From positions 2,064,657 through 2,128,656 of the forward strand of contig NZ_KE356561.1 of the NCBI RefSeq assembly GCF_000415985.1: DNA of 64,000 nucleotides. The letters are read 5' to 3'. This document shows, piece after piece, positions 18,937-28,719 of the stretch. How positions within the stretch are numbered: position 1 is the stretch's first letter; every line of letters begins with the position of its first letter. The position numbers and the translations under genes are program-made. The notes under the pieces are model-generated. The model was not told the origin of the DNA, did not search any database, and saw only the letters and a program-made list of their open reading frames with translations. The stretch comes from Haloquadratum walsbyi J07HQW2. GTDB taxonomy: Archaea > Halobacteriota > Halobacteria > Halobacteriales > Haloferacaceae.

Positions 18937-21060
18937 TCAGAATTTCTGTAGTAGTCGATAATAAAACTGTGATTCAGAACCATCGTTGTCGGCTAATTTT
19001 TCAACAATGAGTTCTGGTGTTGAGCGAGCAAGCCGATCTTTTACTGGTGACCGATTCACGATGAGCTCTCCATCTTCGAGTCCGACAGCCTCAATCCCAT
19101 CAACAGCAACAGGAAAGTCAGCAGCCTCACGGATTTCATCGGCTAAATGAGAGACGAAAACGGCTGTTGCTGATTGATCCTCTAATGCCTCTAAGATTCC
19201 AGCGACAATCTTTGCAGACGCTCCTGGCTCGGTAATACTTTCGAGTTCGTCAACAAGAACAAGTCGGTTAGACGCTCCATCCGTGAGATCACGAAAGTCT
19301 CGTAACGTGCTCTCGAATGCACCCGCATCAAGTGTTCCCTGCGTCTTCGCATAATAATGTAGCTCTGAAAATCGCTCTAAATGGACACTGGTTGCAGGCA
19401 CCGGGAATCCCATATGTGCCATAACAGCAATGAGTGCAACAAGATCAAGCGTGGATGTTTTTCCACCTGAGTTGACACCGGAAAGAAGTGTAACACCAGA
19501 AACATGATAATCAATAGCCTCGATGTCCGAGAATGCAATATCAAGAAGTGGCGACCGACCGCCAGTGATGCTGAATCCACGGTTGAGAGACCCATCAGAT
19601 CCAGTCATCTCTGCAGTCTCAGACACACAGTCAATGTCGGAAGCAGCAGAATCTTCAGTCGTGTCTGTCTGGGTATCGTTACCGGTATGATTCTTTTCAT
19701 TATCAGTTCCAGTCGCAGTATCATCGATAAAAACAGGCATCGTACACTCAAAGTCATGTGCGAATTTCGCAATTGCACGTTTGACATCCAGTTCAAGTGC
19801 AGCGCGTACTAATTTTTGGACGGGTTGTTGAAGTGTAATGAGTTTGTCTGCGACCTCACGTTTTCGTTGTGCTGCTTTTCGGTCACGTGCTGTCGTAAGT
19901 TCGGTTCGCAACCGCGAGATGACTGATGATTCGTGTTCGACAGGAAATGTTGGGTCCGTTGGGAATGCACGCTCTGCGAAGTCTGCTTCTGATGGACGCA
20001 GTTCAATTGCTTCGATGAGATGTTCTCGCGCAGCAGCGACAGCAGCGTCATATTCATCATTCAATTCACGTCCAAATAATGAATCGATACGAGCTCCCTG
20101 TTCAACAAGTGAAAGAAAATCAGTCCCTTCAATGGTCACATCTCGTTCGCGAATCGCATCACGAAGACGGTCATTCGCGACTGACTCAGCAGTCGCAACA
20201 GCAGCATCAAGATCAGCAACAGCAGTCGTGAGTCGGGTCAATTCTGCATCTCCGATGACGGTCCCATCAGTATCGACTTGTGTGAGTGCATCACGAAGGG
20301 TAGAAATTGAGCAAGGTGGGTCAAGATCTGTTTGTTCATGCACATTCACAGCAGCGAGGATTTGATCGCGATTGGCTGCAAAGTACTGCAAAATACGCTC
20401 TGGAACGATCTCATTGGGTATGTCAGTTGCATCAGGGCGGATCTTGATATCACCCTCAATATCAACTCCAGCGAACCGCTCATCAAGTACAATTACAGTC
20501 GAGTATGAACGGGCGAGTTCTGCAAGTTCACGCGTATCTTCAACAACTTCAACTGAGATCTCAGGGAATACGTCATCGGCTTCTGCGTACCGCTCAGGGT
20601 CGGATGTCGCGAGACAGCGGTCTCGAATGCGTGATACTGTCGGTCTTGTGAGCGGCTCGACGTCACTGAGTGCTTCCTGAATTGAATCATCAATGGGAAC
20701 CTCAGTGGTAATTGCTGTCGTCACAAACGCACGGGCTTCTCTAATACGGCTTGAGGATGCCGTTGGATAGAACGTAGCTAGCCGGTTTGCTGCATACTCG
20801 GTTACTGCTCGCTCACGAAGCAACGCAAGGACGTCTTGATATACCTCTCGAGCACGTTTTGTCGTCAGAAAATCACTATCATCGTGGTGTCGTTTCCGAA
20901 TTACACCTCGCGCGACAGCCGTTGCTCGCCCATTTGAAATTTTAGGTGACCGTGCGAGCGCCGCGATATCACCGTCACGGAGCGCCCGCTCAGCGTCATC
21001 AAGCTCTTCGAGGGCCGCGGCTGTTTTCGGACCGACACCGGGGATATCCTCGAACTGCAT
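18937..21060 (-). CDS. MutS-family ATPase with N-terminal HhH (MutS5/MutS2-like)
   Basis: A 707-residue protein. An N-terminal helix-hairpin-helix (DIPGVGPKTAAALEELD) is followed by a long helical core and a C-terminal MutS ATPase: Walker A LSGVNSGGKTSTLDL (about residue 535) and Walker B/signature RLVLVDELESITEPGASAK (about 610), then VFVSHLADEI. A hydrophilic Thr/Asp-rich insert sits at about residues 455-490. The mismatch-recognition domain I of MutS1 is not seen. Homologues are called MutS5b or MutS2-like; a role in recombination or structure-specific DNA handling is inference. Confidence 0.88.
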   Translation of the reverse strand: MQFEDIPGVGPKTAAALEELDDAERALRDGDIAALARSPKISNGRATAVARGVIRKRHHDDSDFLTTKRAREVYQDVLALLRERAVTEYAANRLATFYPTASSSRIREARAFVTTAITTEVPIDDSIQEALSDVEPLTRPTVSRIRDRCLATSDPERYAEADDVFPEISVEVVEDTRELAELARSYSTVIVLDERFAGVDIEGDIKIRPDATDIPNEIVPERILQYFAANRDQILAAVNVHEQTDLDPPCSISTLRDALTQVDTDGTVIGDAELTRLTTAVADLDAAVATAESVANDRLRDAIRERDVTIEGTDFLSLVEQGARIDSLFGRELNDEYDAAVAAAREHLIEAIELRPSEADFAERAFPTDPTFPVEHESSVISRLRTELTTARDRKAAQRKREVADKLITLQQPVQKLVRAALELDVKRAIAKFAHDFECTMPVFIDDTATGTDNEKNHTGNDTQTDTTEDSAASDIDCVSETAEMTGSDGSLNRGFSITGGRSPLLDIAFSDIEAIDYHVSGVTLLSGVNSGGKTSTLDLVALIAVMAHMGFPVPATSVHLERFSELHYYAKTQGTLDAGAFESTLRDFRDLTDGASNRLVLVDELESITEPGASAKIVAGILEALEDQSATAVFVSHLADEIREAADFPVAVDGIEAVGLEDGELIVNRSPVKDRLARSTPELIVEKLADNDGSESQFYYRLLQKF

Positions 21061-21362
21061 TCAGCACTCATTCGAATCCCCCTCGACAAAACATTGCGGG
21101 TCATCATTTCATATTTCATGACTTTCTCGATCATATCAACGCAGTATAATTCAATGATCTATCATTTGACCGGAATTATTATCTGGAAACTTCGATAAGC
21201 CCTCACGACTGATTGGCTCTCATAGGTTATCTTCGAGTAAAGAAGTCACCGGGTAGGAGTTGAGTTCAGAGGAGTTTAACATGGCGAGTGATATCAGACA
21301 TGTCCGTTAATTGGATTATGTGTGACAATGTGTTTTTGCACCTTGCTGTGATATGAGCAGTT
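21061..21362. other. Gene-free intergenic stretch before larE
   Basis: Between the divergent MutS-like gene and larE. I see no gene or strong hairpin. It presumably holds both promoters. Confidence 0.5.
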
Positions 21363-21489
21363 ATGTCATCCAACGGGAGTGCAGGAGATAACATAGACGC
21401 AGATGTAGATATAGACGCAAACACGGATACGGATACGGATACGGATACAGGATACAGATACAGATACAGTATCATCGTCTCAATCTCAT
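21363..21489 (+). pseudogene. Out-of-frame N-terminal extension of larE
   Basis: ATG at 21363 opens MSSNGSAGDNIDADVDIDAN followed by Asp-Thr repeats. At 21450 a single extra G breaks the repeat. Beyond it the larE frame itself is open (Asp-Thr-Asp-Thr-Val-Ser-Ser-Ser-Gln-Ser-His-Met), joining directly to the ATG at 21490. Removing one base would fuse both into one longer acidic-tailed LarE. Whether the extension is translated is unknown. Confidence 0.55.
21424..21468 (+). repeat. GATACG/GATACA hexanucleotide repeat
   Basis: Four GATACG units and one GATACA are followed by one extra G and two or more GATACA units. The array encodes Asp-Thr repeats in either register across the extra base. Slippage-prone by nature. 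Confidence 0.9.
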
Positions 21490-22518
21490 ATGGCGTCGAT
21501 GAATACTGATATACACACAGATGCGCTCGCTTCTCCAGTCAATCGAGATGAGAGTATTGATGTCGATGCTCATACAGAGAAGATTACTACAGCACTTGAC
21601 CGTGCGACAGTTGCTCGGGATTCGCTTGCGGATTGTGATAGTGTTCTCATTGCGTTTTCTGGTGGTGTCGACTCAGCGGTTGTCGCTGCATTAGCGTTCG
21701 ATTCGCTCGGGAGAGACGCCATTGCATGTACAGCTAAGTCTGAGACACTTCCAGCGGCTGAACTCGAAGATGCGCGTCAGGTTGCAAGTGAGATTGGTCT
21801 GCCACATGAAATTGTATCTTTCTCAGAACTCGATGACGCAAATTTCGTCGAAAATGGACCGGATCGGTGCTATCACTGTCGAACAATGCGACTTGGTCGT
21901 ATGTATGATGCTGCACACGAGCATGGAATCGAGACGGTCTGTGATGGAACAAATGCCTCAGATACCGATGGAGGGCATCGACCGGGTCTCGATGCAGTTG
22001 ATGAATTGAATATTAAATCTCCACTGCGTGAGCATGGACTTGATAAAGAAGACGTACGGATCATCGCAGCAGCCTATGGGTTATCTGTCGCACAGAAACC
22101 ATCGATGGCTTGTCTTTCGTCACGAATTCCAACAGGGCTTGAGGTAACTGAGGACCGACTGAATCGCGTCGAGGCTGCTGAGGCAGCACTCCGAACGTGG
22201 GGGTTTTCACAGTTCCGTGTCCGCGATCATGATGGTCTCGCACGGATTGAGATTGGCAGCAATGAACTTGCTGATGCACTGGATGTTGACTTTGTCACTG
22301 CGGTTCGTGAGCGGCTTCGGGAACTCGGCTTCGAGCATGTGACACTTGATCTCCACGGATATGAAACTGGGAGCGTTAGTCCGGAGGGTAATGACGAGAA
22401 TACTGAAACAACACCAAACAATAGCTCAACCGCGAATACAGAGAATGATTCGAATACTAATGAGGATGCCGGATTCTCCGTTGATGCTGTACTTGAATCC
22501 TCATATCCAACCGAGTGA
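21490..22518 (+). CDS. larE: ATP-dependent sacrificial sulfur transferase LarE
   Basis: A 342-residue PP-loop protein. The N-type PP-loop LIAFSGGVDSAVVAALAF is at about residue 54. RCYHCRTMRL (about residue 128) and KPSMACLSSRIPTG (about residue 200) are LarE signatures; the Cys of ACLSSR is the position of the sulfur-donating residue in characterised LarE. LarE builds the nickel-pincer cofactor of lactate racemase; larB, larC and larA are not in this window, so another thiolation role remains possible. The last 45 residues are Asn/Thr/Asp-rich (NDENTETTPNNSSTANTEND) and non-conserved. The N-terminal 33 residues are likewise non-conserved; see the frameshifted extension at 21363. Confidence 0.9.
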   Translation: MASMNTDIHTDALASPVNRDESIDVDAHTEKITTALDRATVARDSLADCDSVLIAFSGGVDSAVVAALAFDSLGRDAIACTAKSETLPAAELEDARQVASEIGLPHEIVSFSELDDANFVENGPDRCYHCRTMRLGRMYDAAHEHGIETVCDGTNASDTDGGHRPGLDAVDELNIKSPLREHGLDKEDVRIIAAAYGLSVAQKPSMACLSSRIPTGLEVTEDRLNRVEAAEAALRTWGFSQFRVRDHDGLARIEIGSNELADALDVDFVTAVRERLRELGFEHVTLDLHGYETGSVSPEGNDENTETTPNNSSTANTENDSNTNEDAGFSVDAVLESSYPTE

Positions 22519-22555
22519 AAATTAATTATTGTCTGATTTCACCGGAAAAACATAG

Positions 22556-23425
22556 TCACCCGCTGTGTGGGCTATCAGGTCGAACCCAGCCTAACACAAG
22601 AAGTGTCAGTTCAAACAAAGCAATCATCGTTACACCAATAATAATCGGTGCCATGCCGGTTGGATCCGGGCTAATAAGAAATGCGAGTCCAAGGAACGTT
22701 CCCCAGAAGATGAGCCGACGGTCTAGTAACCACCGTCGTGTGACGAGATTCATCATAATCGCCAGGAGAATGAATAGTGGAATCTGGAAAATAATTGCAT
22801 TATATCCCATCAATATCAAAATGAGATTGAATGTCTCTCGGAGCCCGAAAGCGACGACCGCAGTGCCTGTTGTATATGAAGTAAAGTATGCAAATATGGC
22901 TGGAAGAACCGCAAAGTGTGCAAAAGAAATCCCGATAAACGCAAGAACAACGCTTGTCGGAACTGCAGCAAGGTAGTAACGCCGCTCCTGTGGAAACAGC
23001 CCGGGTCGCATGAATAGATACGTTTCATATACGAACACTGGTAAGCCAATTATTAACCCACCTAGTGCAGCGACTTTTAGCTCGGTGAGTAGCAACTCAA
23101 GTGGACCATAGACACGAGGACGACGAGCCTCAATCCCAGGCGCACCTGGAATATGTTTATTCCACAAGAAATCAATAACTTCAGTTGAACTGATAAGTTC
23201 AAAGCCAAAGGCTGTATTTACAAGATCTGCTCCGGGATACAACAGCATCGTTACAATACCGGAAACACCTAGGACGATTGCCACTCGTCTGATCATCTCT
23301 TCGATGTGATCAGCCAATGGCATCTCCTCGTCGCTCTCTGGCCCCTCGCCAACGATTCCATCGTCCACATCTGGGGTATATGAATCCGTCTGCCCGGGCC
23401 CTGTCTCAGTTTCAACCATAGACAT
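22556..23425 (-). CDS. tatC1: Twin-arginine translocase TatC, single-domain (TatCo type)
   Basis: A 289-residue membrane protein. The cytoplasmic N-terminal PLADHIEEMIRRVAI is the TatC start of helix 1, and six hydrophobic segments follow, including GGLIIGLPVFVYETYLFM and the periplasmic/helix part FYFAHFAVLPAIFAYF-like region. It forms the signal-peptide receptor that exports folded proteins, the dominant export route in haloarchaea. The Met at 23425 lies within a longer open frame: translation in this frame is open upstream to about 23660 with acidic sequence, so the native protein may be longer (see 23426-23996). Confidence 0.95.
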   Translation of the reverse strand: MSMVETETGPGQTDSYTPDVDDGIVGEGPESDEEMPLADHIEEMIRRVAIVLGVSGIVTMLLYPGADLVNTAFGFELISSTEVIDFLWNKHIPGAPGIEARRPRVYGPLELLLTELKVAALGGLIIGLPVFVYETYLFMRPGLFPQERRYYLAAVPTSVVLAFIGISFAHFAVLPAIFAYFTSYTTGTAVVAFGLRETFNLILILMGYNAIIFQIPLFILLAIMMNLVTRRWLLDRRLIFWGTFLGLAFLISPDPTGMAPIIIGVTMIALFELTLLVLGWVRPDSPHSG

Positions 23426-23996
23426 ATTACCTGAAGCAGGCTCGCCTCCATCCGTATCGGCAATAGTAGATGGCGGCTTCCCTACTGTTGAGTCAACGGG
23501 CGTATTGTCGGTATTACTAAGAATGTCGCCTTGCTCATCATTTCTCGATGCCGTATCGTCATCTATCGGAGACTGTGTCGTTGTATCAGTGTCAGTAGTC
23601 GATGATCCTGCGGTCTCAGACTCGGGTTCGAATTCAGATTCAATTCGATTCAGGTCCTGTTGATGATATCTGTGATGTATCTGAGTTTGTGTCTGTATCT
23701 GGCGTTGATGACTCAGTGTGTTTTTGCTGGTCGCTATGATCGTCTACAACAGGCGACGCATCTTCGCCTATGCCAGTTGAGGAATCTGATGGGTGAAAAT
23801 CAGCCTCGTTGTGTGTGTGAATATTGGAGTCGATATCGGTATCGGTATCGGTGTCAGTATTAGTATCGCCACCAGCATCGCTTGCTGTAATATCATTTGT
23901 ATCGGTCGACGTGTCAGCGTCCGGTTCGTCGGAAGCGCCTTTTATGACGTGTTCATCGTCGGGCGTGTCAGCCGATGTCTCCGAATTCTCGCCCAT
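23426..23996 (-). pseudogene. Acidic N-terminal extension of TatC, interrupted by a frameshift
   Basis: A 118-residue acidic ORF (MGENSETSADTPDDEHVIKG, then many Asp-Thr repeats) runs from 23996 to a stop at 23640. Immediately past that point the tatC frame is open with equally acidic sequence (IESEFEPESETAGSSTTDTD, later GEPASGNMSMVETET) that runs into TatC without a stop. One small frameshift near 23640-23660 would fuse the parts into an approximately 480-residue TatC. Haloarchaeal TatC proteins often carry such acidic N-termini. Alternatively the 118-residue ORF is a separate acidic protein. Confidence 0.6.
23831..23870 (-). repeat. Hexanucleotide repeat encoding Asp-Thr in TatC extension
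   Basis: Minus-strand GATACC/GATACT-type units in tandem (plus strand TATCGG), encoding Asp-Thr repeats of the acidic extension. Confidence 0.85.
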
Positions 23997-24317
23997 TCGC
24001 CTGTGAATCGCCGCCCGCTTCTTATATGCCTTTCCGGATGGACTGATATTGAGTACAATCGGCAGCTGAAAGCACCAGTTATATACTTATGATAAAGTCG
24101 AAAATATCGAGGGTTTCCCCGCTCCATCCGACATACTTACTGTTTTGCCTATAGGAATTGACGAACTCTCGTTTGGTATGTGTCTCAGTATACGTAGCTA
24201 ATAAAAATATTAGCAGTCAATTCATGAAAATTATACAGGATACTGTGGTTGAAGATTCAAGCCGTTGTTGAGGTACCAGTGAAAAAGATTGATAACGACG
24301 AGTGAGCTTATTCAAAC
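23997..24317. promoter_or_regulatory. Divergent tatC1/tatC2 intergenic region
   Basis: A 320-bp AT-rich gap between the start of the acidic tatC1 extension and the start of the double tatC gene. It presumably contains the two divergent promoters. No gene or clear palindrome noticed. Confidence 0.45.
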
Positions 24318-26555
24318 ATGGCTAGTGCGCTCGATGATGATGCGCGGCAGGCGCTCGGCACCGGCCGGGAAACTGCAGGCGCAATGTTGCGAGCTGCACA
24401 AAAGGACTTACAAAAGGTATTTATTTTCTTTTTGATTGGATTCCTCGGTACATTTTATACGCTCAGACTTGCCGTTTGGGAGTTTTTAAAATCGGTGACA
24501 GTCGCACAGATGAGTGCACAGATCAAAGGTGCTGTTTCAATCATTGCACAAACACCATTTGATGTCATTCTGCTTCAAGCAAAGATTGGTCTTGTTGTCG
24601 GACTTATCATTGCTGCACCAGTGTTCATTTATTACAGTCGTGATGCGCTAGAACAGCGCGGACTGTGGCCATCTGCACCAGTAGCATGGTGGAAATTGGT
24701 TATTATTGCTATGATCGGTGGTGGTCTGTTCACCGTCGGCGTTGCATACGGCTATTTCCTGTTTTTCCCATTTACGTTCTCATTTCTCGCAAAGAACGCC
24801 GTCGCTGCAGGGTTCGCACCAACATACTCAATCGTTAAATGGGCACAGTTTATTTTTCTCCTGACAATTTCATTCGGATTCGCTAGTCAACTCCCGCTGG
24901 CGATGCCTGGGTTATCATATGTCGATATTGTTCCGTATGAAACATTTCGCGATAAATGGCGGTATGCCGTCCTTGGTGTCTTTGCTGCTGGAGCTCTTTT
25001 CACTCCGCCGGATCCATTTACACAGATTCTCTGGGCAGTCCCTGTGCTCGTACTGTATGGTGTTAGTCTGTATCTTACGAAGATTGTGACTATTGCCCGC
25101 CGCGGGAGCAAACAGATTGATATCACTGCAAGTATCAACGCACATTGGAATATTATTGCGGGCTTCACTATTCTCGGTGGAGGATTGGCATATGCCTTCT
25201 TTGTCTCTGGTGGTGCTAGTATTGCGAATATGGCACTCGGTATGCTTGAGAGTCAGTATCGAGTAGTAATACCCGAAAGTAGCGTGCTCCTTAGCGTCTA
25301 CGTATTCATAACCGGAGTTATTACAGGTGTAATCGGGGTTGGATACGCCGTATACAATAACATAGATGATCTTGCAGCCGTTGAGGCAGGCGTCGGGGAC
25401 CCTGCATCAGTTGATCTTGATACCCTTGATGAGGCAGGAATCCAAGCTGCACCCCCAGAGGTGTTTGCTGCGATGAGTGAGCCAGAAGCAATGGCAGCCG
25501 CCAGTGACGCAATTGATGCTGGAAACCGCACGAAGGCACAAGCAATCATCGATAGATTCGATCAAGACGGTGAAGATGCAGAAGACACCACACCTGATTC
25601 AGCTAATTCCTCACAACAATCACAGGGCACAATCGGAGCCATTCGTGATAGGACAAGTCGCGCTGGAAAGACGTTCCTCTCGGAATTTGATGAAAGTGAA
25701 ACGGAAACAGAAGCCGACACTGATACTGACACGGATGAAACAACAAAAACCACTGAAGAGGAATTTACTGGATATTATAAGGATGTAACATTTATTCTCA
25801 ATTCAGTCACTTCAAATGCATTCCGACTTGTTGCAGTGTTTATGGCAACGCTTGCGGTTACCTTTGGATGGCTTTATACTGGTGGTATCAGACGAGTGTA
25901 TGATGATTTCCTTCGCCGACTTCCTGCACAGGTGCGTCCTGAGGAGGTATTAAATGTAGTTGCCCTCCATCCAATGGAGGCACTCATTTTCGAGGTGAAG
26001 TTATCAACAATCATTGCGGCTGTTGCAACCCTCCCGCTCGCTGCATATTATGCCTGGCCAGCATTACGTGAACGAGAGATCATCGCGCAACGCCGCCGTA
26101 TGGTATTTGTTTGGACAGGTGCAATCGGCGGTGGAATCATCGGAGGATTCATTCTTGGATATACAATAATCGCACCAGCAGTCATCTCTTGGCTCGTCAA
26201 CAGTGCCGTTGTATCCGATATGATTGTCGCATATCGAATTACCAATTTCTTCTGGTTAATTTTCTTCACAACTGCTGGAATCGGGCTTCTTGCAGACGTT
26301 CCGATTGCTATGATATTACTGAATAATGCTGGTATTAGTTATAATTCGATGCGAGGTCGTTGGCGCGAAGTAACAGTCGCAATGCTTGCTATCGCGGCAA
26401 TATTTACTCCTGCTGATATTCTTACGATGTTCCTTATCACCGTCCCGCTGATGGCTGCATATGCAGTCGGACTTGTGGTGTTGTTCATCATAACAGTCGG
26501 TGGTCGTCGCGACCGTGCGACAGACCGTGATCGCGGGGTTGAGCCAAATACATAA
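24318..26555 (+). CDS. tatC2: Double-domain twin-arginine translocase TatC (TatCt type)
   Basis: A 745-residue fusion of two TatC domains. Domain 1 (about residues 35-260) and domain 2 (about 490-735) each have TatC-type helices; compare FDVILLQAKIGLVVGLIIAA with MEALIFEVKLSTIIAAVATL. Between them are two extra membrane spans (about 275-350) and a hydrophilic linker at about 360-490 rich in Glu/Thr/Asp (ETETEADTDTDTDETTKTTE). Such tandem TatC proteins are a haloarchaeal speciality. The N-terminus (MASALDDDARQALGTGRETA) matches the family. Divergent to tatC1. Confidence 0.95.
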   Translation: MASALDDDARQALGTGRETAGAMLRAAQKDLQKVFIFFLIGFLGTFYTLRLAVWEFLKSVTVAQMSAQIKGAVSIIAQTPFDVILLQAKIGLVVGLIIAAPVFIYYSRDALEQRGLWPSAPVAWWKLVIIAMIGGGLFTVGVAYGYFLFFPFTFSFLAKNAVAAGFAPTYSIVKWAQFIFLLTISFGFASQLPLAMPGLSYVDIVPYETFRDKWRYAVLGVFAAGALFTPPDPFTQILWAVPVLVLYGVSLYLTKIVTIARRGSKQIDITASINAHWNIIAGFTILGGGLAYAFFVSGGASIANMALGMLESQYRVVIPESSVLLSVYVFITGVITGVIGVGYAVYNNIDDLAAVEAGVGDPASVDLDTLDEAGIQAAPPEVFAAMSEPEAMAAASDAIDAGNRTKAQAIIDRFDQDGEDAEDTTPDSANSSQQSQGTIGAIRDRTSRAGKTFLSEFDESETETEADTDTDTDETTKTTEEEFTGYYKDVTFILNSVTSNAFRLVAVFMATLAVTFGWLYTGGIRRVYDDFLRRLPAQVRPEEVLNVVALHPMEALIFEVKLSTIIAAVATLPLAAYYAWPALREREIIAQRRRMVFVWTGAIGGGIIGGFILGYTIIAPAVISWLVNSAVVSDMIVAYRITNFFWLIFFTTAGIGLLADVPIAMILLNNAGISYNSMRGRWREVTVAMLAIAAIFTPADILTMFLITVPLMAAYAVGLVVLFIITVGGRRDRATDRDRGVEPNT

Positions 26556-26640
26556 TTAATACGAGCCGGACTGCTGGAGTTCAATAATTTATTTATAATT
26601 TAGTTTATTATGCCTGTATCGGTATAGTCAAGACGAAACT

Positions 26641-26769
26641 ATGAGCGGACAATATATTATTACTGAGATTTTCATTAAATCACTTACACCTCAACAACTC
26701 ATTGATATACACGCTGATGATGTGAGCTATCCTGTGTCAAGCCTCAAAGAGTCATTCTGTGATCTCTAG
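26641..26769 (+). CDS. Possible 42-residue ORF of unknown function
   Basis: ATG at 26641 opens MSGQYIITEIFIKSLTPQQL and stops at 26769. It lies in the gap between convergent tatC2 and rlmE, about 25-35 bases after an AT-rich stretch. Codon use is not distinctive and no family is recognised, so this may be chance. Confidence 0.25.
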   Translation: MSGQYIITEIFIKSLTPQQLIDIHADDVSYPVSSLKESFCDL

Positions 26770-26826
26770 AATATATCATATAAGAAACGATAGATATGAT
26801 ATAATTCATTTCATTGTCAGCGTCCA

Positions 26827-27597
26827 CTATTCAATAACTTCTGCGAACCCGACGTTTGATTTTAGATCAGTGACGCGGACTCGAATGGAGTCACCATCGT
26901 CAACATCTGGAACAAAGAGCGTATACCCGTCAATTTTGATAATCCCATCACCCTCGCTACCAATGTCAACAACTGTTGCATCTAATTTGTCACCTTTACT
27001 GACGGGCGCCGTAACGCGATGTTTTCCGACAAGATACTGCTCAGATGATGTATCTCGAGACGCCTCAGGTCGAGTTGATTTCACGTACTCAAATTCCGTC
27101 TCGACGTCCTGACGAAAGTCTGCAAGATCACGTCCATCGAATACCTTTACCACAAAATCACCACCGGCTGGGAGCAGGTCAGTGGCGACTGAAAATGCCT
27201 GTCGAGCTAGATGAATCGAACGCGCATGGTCAACTGAGTATTCACCAGTCATATTCGGTGCCATATCAGAGATGACAGCGTCTACATCGGCATCGCCTAC
27301 CTGCTTACGAAGGGTTTCTTTCGTTGATTTATCGGTCATGTCTCCACGGATTGTCTCAACAATATCAGAGTCAAGATCACGAATTCGTTGAAAATCAACC
27401 CCGATGACGGTCCCAGATGGACCAACAGCTTCCGCGGCAGCTTGCAACCACCCGCCTGGAGCGGCACCAAGGTCTATTACAGTATTCCCGGGAGCAAATA
27501 TCCCAGCGTCACCATCGATTTGTTGAATCTTATACGCTGATCGTGTTCGATATCCCTCCTGCTTCGCCCGGTTGTAGTACTCATCGCGACCGGTCAT
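26827..27597 (-). CDS. rlmE: 23S rRNA 2'-O-methyltransferase RlmE/FtsJ with TRAM domain
   Basis: A 256-residue SAM-dependent methyltransferase. The SAM-binding motif VIDLGAAPGGWLQAA is at about residue 39; the catalytic K-D-K-E tetrad positions are consistent with RSAYK (about 22), SDMAPNMTG (about 110) and FVVKVFDG (about 148). The C-terminal 60 residues form a TRAM domain (GDKLDATVVDIGSEGDGIIK), an RNA-binding addition found in haloarchaeal RlmE. Modifies the peptidyl-transferase-region uridine of 23S rRNA (family knowledge). Confidence 0.95.
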   Translation of the reverse strand: MTGRDEYYNRAKQEGYRTRSAYKIQQIDGDAGIFAPGNTVIDLGAAPGGWLQAAAEAVGPSGTVIGVDFQRIRDLDSDIVETIRGDMTDKSTKETLRKQVGDADVDAVISDMAPNMTGEYSVDHARSIHLARQAFSVATDLLPAGGDFVVKVFDGRDLADFRQDVETEFEYVKSTRPEASRDTSSEQYLVGKHRVTAPVSKGDKLDATVVDIGSEGDGIIKIDGYTLFVPDVDDGDSIRVRVTDLKSNVGFAEVIE

Positions 27598-27942
27598 GTA
27601 CTTCCTGGGTTAGTTTTTGATATTCTCTGCAAGAGAATAGCCAAGTTCATTTTGATCATATCTGTATATTAAGAAACGCTGTGCGGTTACATAGATACGT
27701 CGGATGATTCAAACAGTATGATTATTTTCAACAGACCCAGTCATTGCGGAAATAAGAGTATGGTCTTCTAACAGATAATTGATTGAACATATGAAAATGT
27801 ATCTATCTCGTGACATACAACGTGCTGGTTAAATAATTCATATTCGAGGTTATCCCGCATATATTCTATATTATTGCCGCTCTTGATCGATAATTGGCTA
27901 TTGTATCAATATATCCCAAGAATGCTTTCTGCAAATCAGGGG
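27598..27942. other. Gene-free AT-rich intergenic stretch
   Basis: About 345 bp between divergent rlmE and pcn without a supported gene, RNA or strong palindrome. Confidence 0.5.
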
Positions 27943-27952
27943 TATTTTTAAG
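27943..27952 (+). promoter_or_regulatory. TATA box of pcn
   Basis: TATTTTTAAG sits 24-33 bases upstream of the pcn ATG, the usual haloarchaeal placement for a leaderless mRNA. Confidence 0.6.
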
Positions 27953-27975
27953 ACCTATACCGTATCAGAGGATAT

Positions 27976-28719
27976 ATGTTCAAGGCCATCGTGAGCGCGT
28001 CAACACTCCAAGATGCGCTCGATTCCGTGAGCGTACTCGTCGATGAGTGCAAGATCCGACTCAACGAAGGCGAACTCGCGATTCGGGCCGTGGATCCGGC
28101 TAATGTCGGGATGGTCGATTTAGCCCTTGATACAGCCGCGTTCGAATCGTATACAGCCGACGACGGTGTCATTGGTGTTAACCTCTCAAAACTTGAGGAT
28201 TTTATTGGCATGGCAAGTGGTGACCAATTGATTGAACTCGAACTTGATGAGGAAACACGAAAGCTTAATATCCAGATGGATGGACTCTCATCGACGCTTG
28301 CATTGATTGATCCTGATTCAATTCGACAAGAACCCGATATCCCTGATCTTGATCTTGCCGCTGAGATTATGCTTGAGGGAGCACAACTTGATCGTGGTAT
28401 CAAAGCAGCTGATATGGTTTCTGATCATGTTCGGCTACGTGTTGCCCCTGATACCGAAGCATACCACATCGAAGCGCAAGGGGATACTGATGATGTTGAT
28501 TTCAAACTTGATACAGAGGATCTCATTGCCCTTACCGCCGGCGAGGCTGATTCGTTATTCTCGCTTGATTATCTCAAGGACATGAATAAGGCTATTCCAA
28601 AAGATGCAGAGGTAACGATTGAGTTAGGACAAGAGTTCCCTGTGAAAGTTCATTATGGAATCGCAGAGGGATATGGTGAGATCACATATATGCTCGCACC
28701 CCGGATTCAAAGCGATTAG
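27976..28719 (+). CDS. pcn: DNA polymerase sliding clamp PCNA
   Basis: A 247-residue clamp that tethers polymerases, ligase and nucleases to DNA, loaded by RFC (rfcS at 8674). The start [20 protein letters not shown] and the motifs [16 protein letters not shown] (about residue 36) and the interdomain connector SLDYLKDM are typical. The C-terminus [12 protein letters not shown] corresponds to the clamp tail. Length is standard. Codon use at the 5' end is GC-richer than the background, as expected for a highly expressed gene. Confidence 0.97.
   Translation: MFKAIVSASTLQDALDSVSVLVDECKIRLNEGELAIRAVDPANVGMVDLALDTAAFESYTADDGVIGVNLSKLEDFIGMASGDQLIELELDEETRKLNIQMDGLSSTLALIDPDSIRQEPDIPDLDLAAEIMLEGAQLDRGIKAADMVSDHVRLRVAPDTEAYHIEAQGDTDDVDFKLDTEDLIALTAGEADSLFSLDYLKDMNKAIPKDAEVTIELGQEFPVKVHYGIAEGYGEITYMLAPRIQSD

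Noticed and set aside
22515-22976. 153-residue frame antisense to tatC1
   Set aside because: Basic, low-similarity shadow of the TatC frame, which carries all family motifs.
27948-28403. 151-residue frame antisense to pcn
   Set aside because: Ser-rich shadow of PCNA; covers the pcn promoter and has no family.
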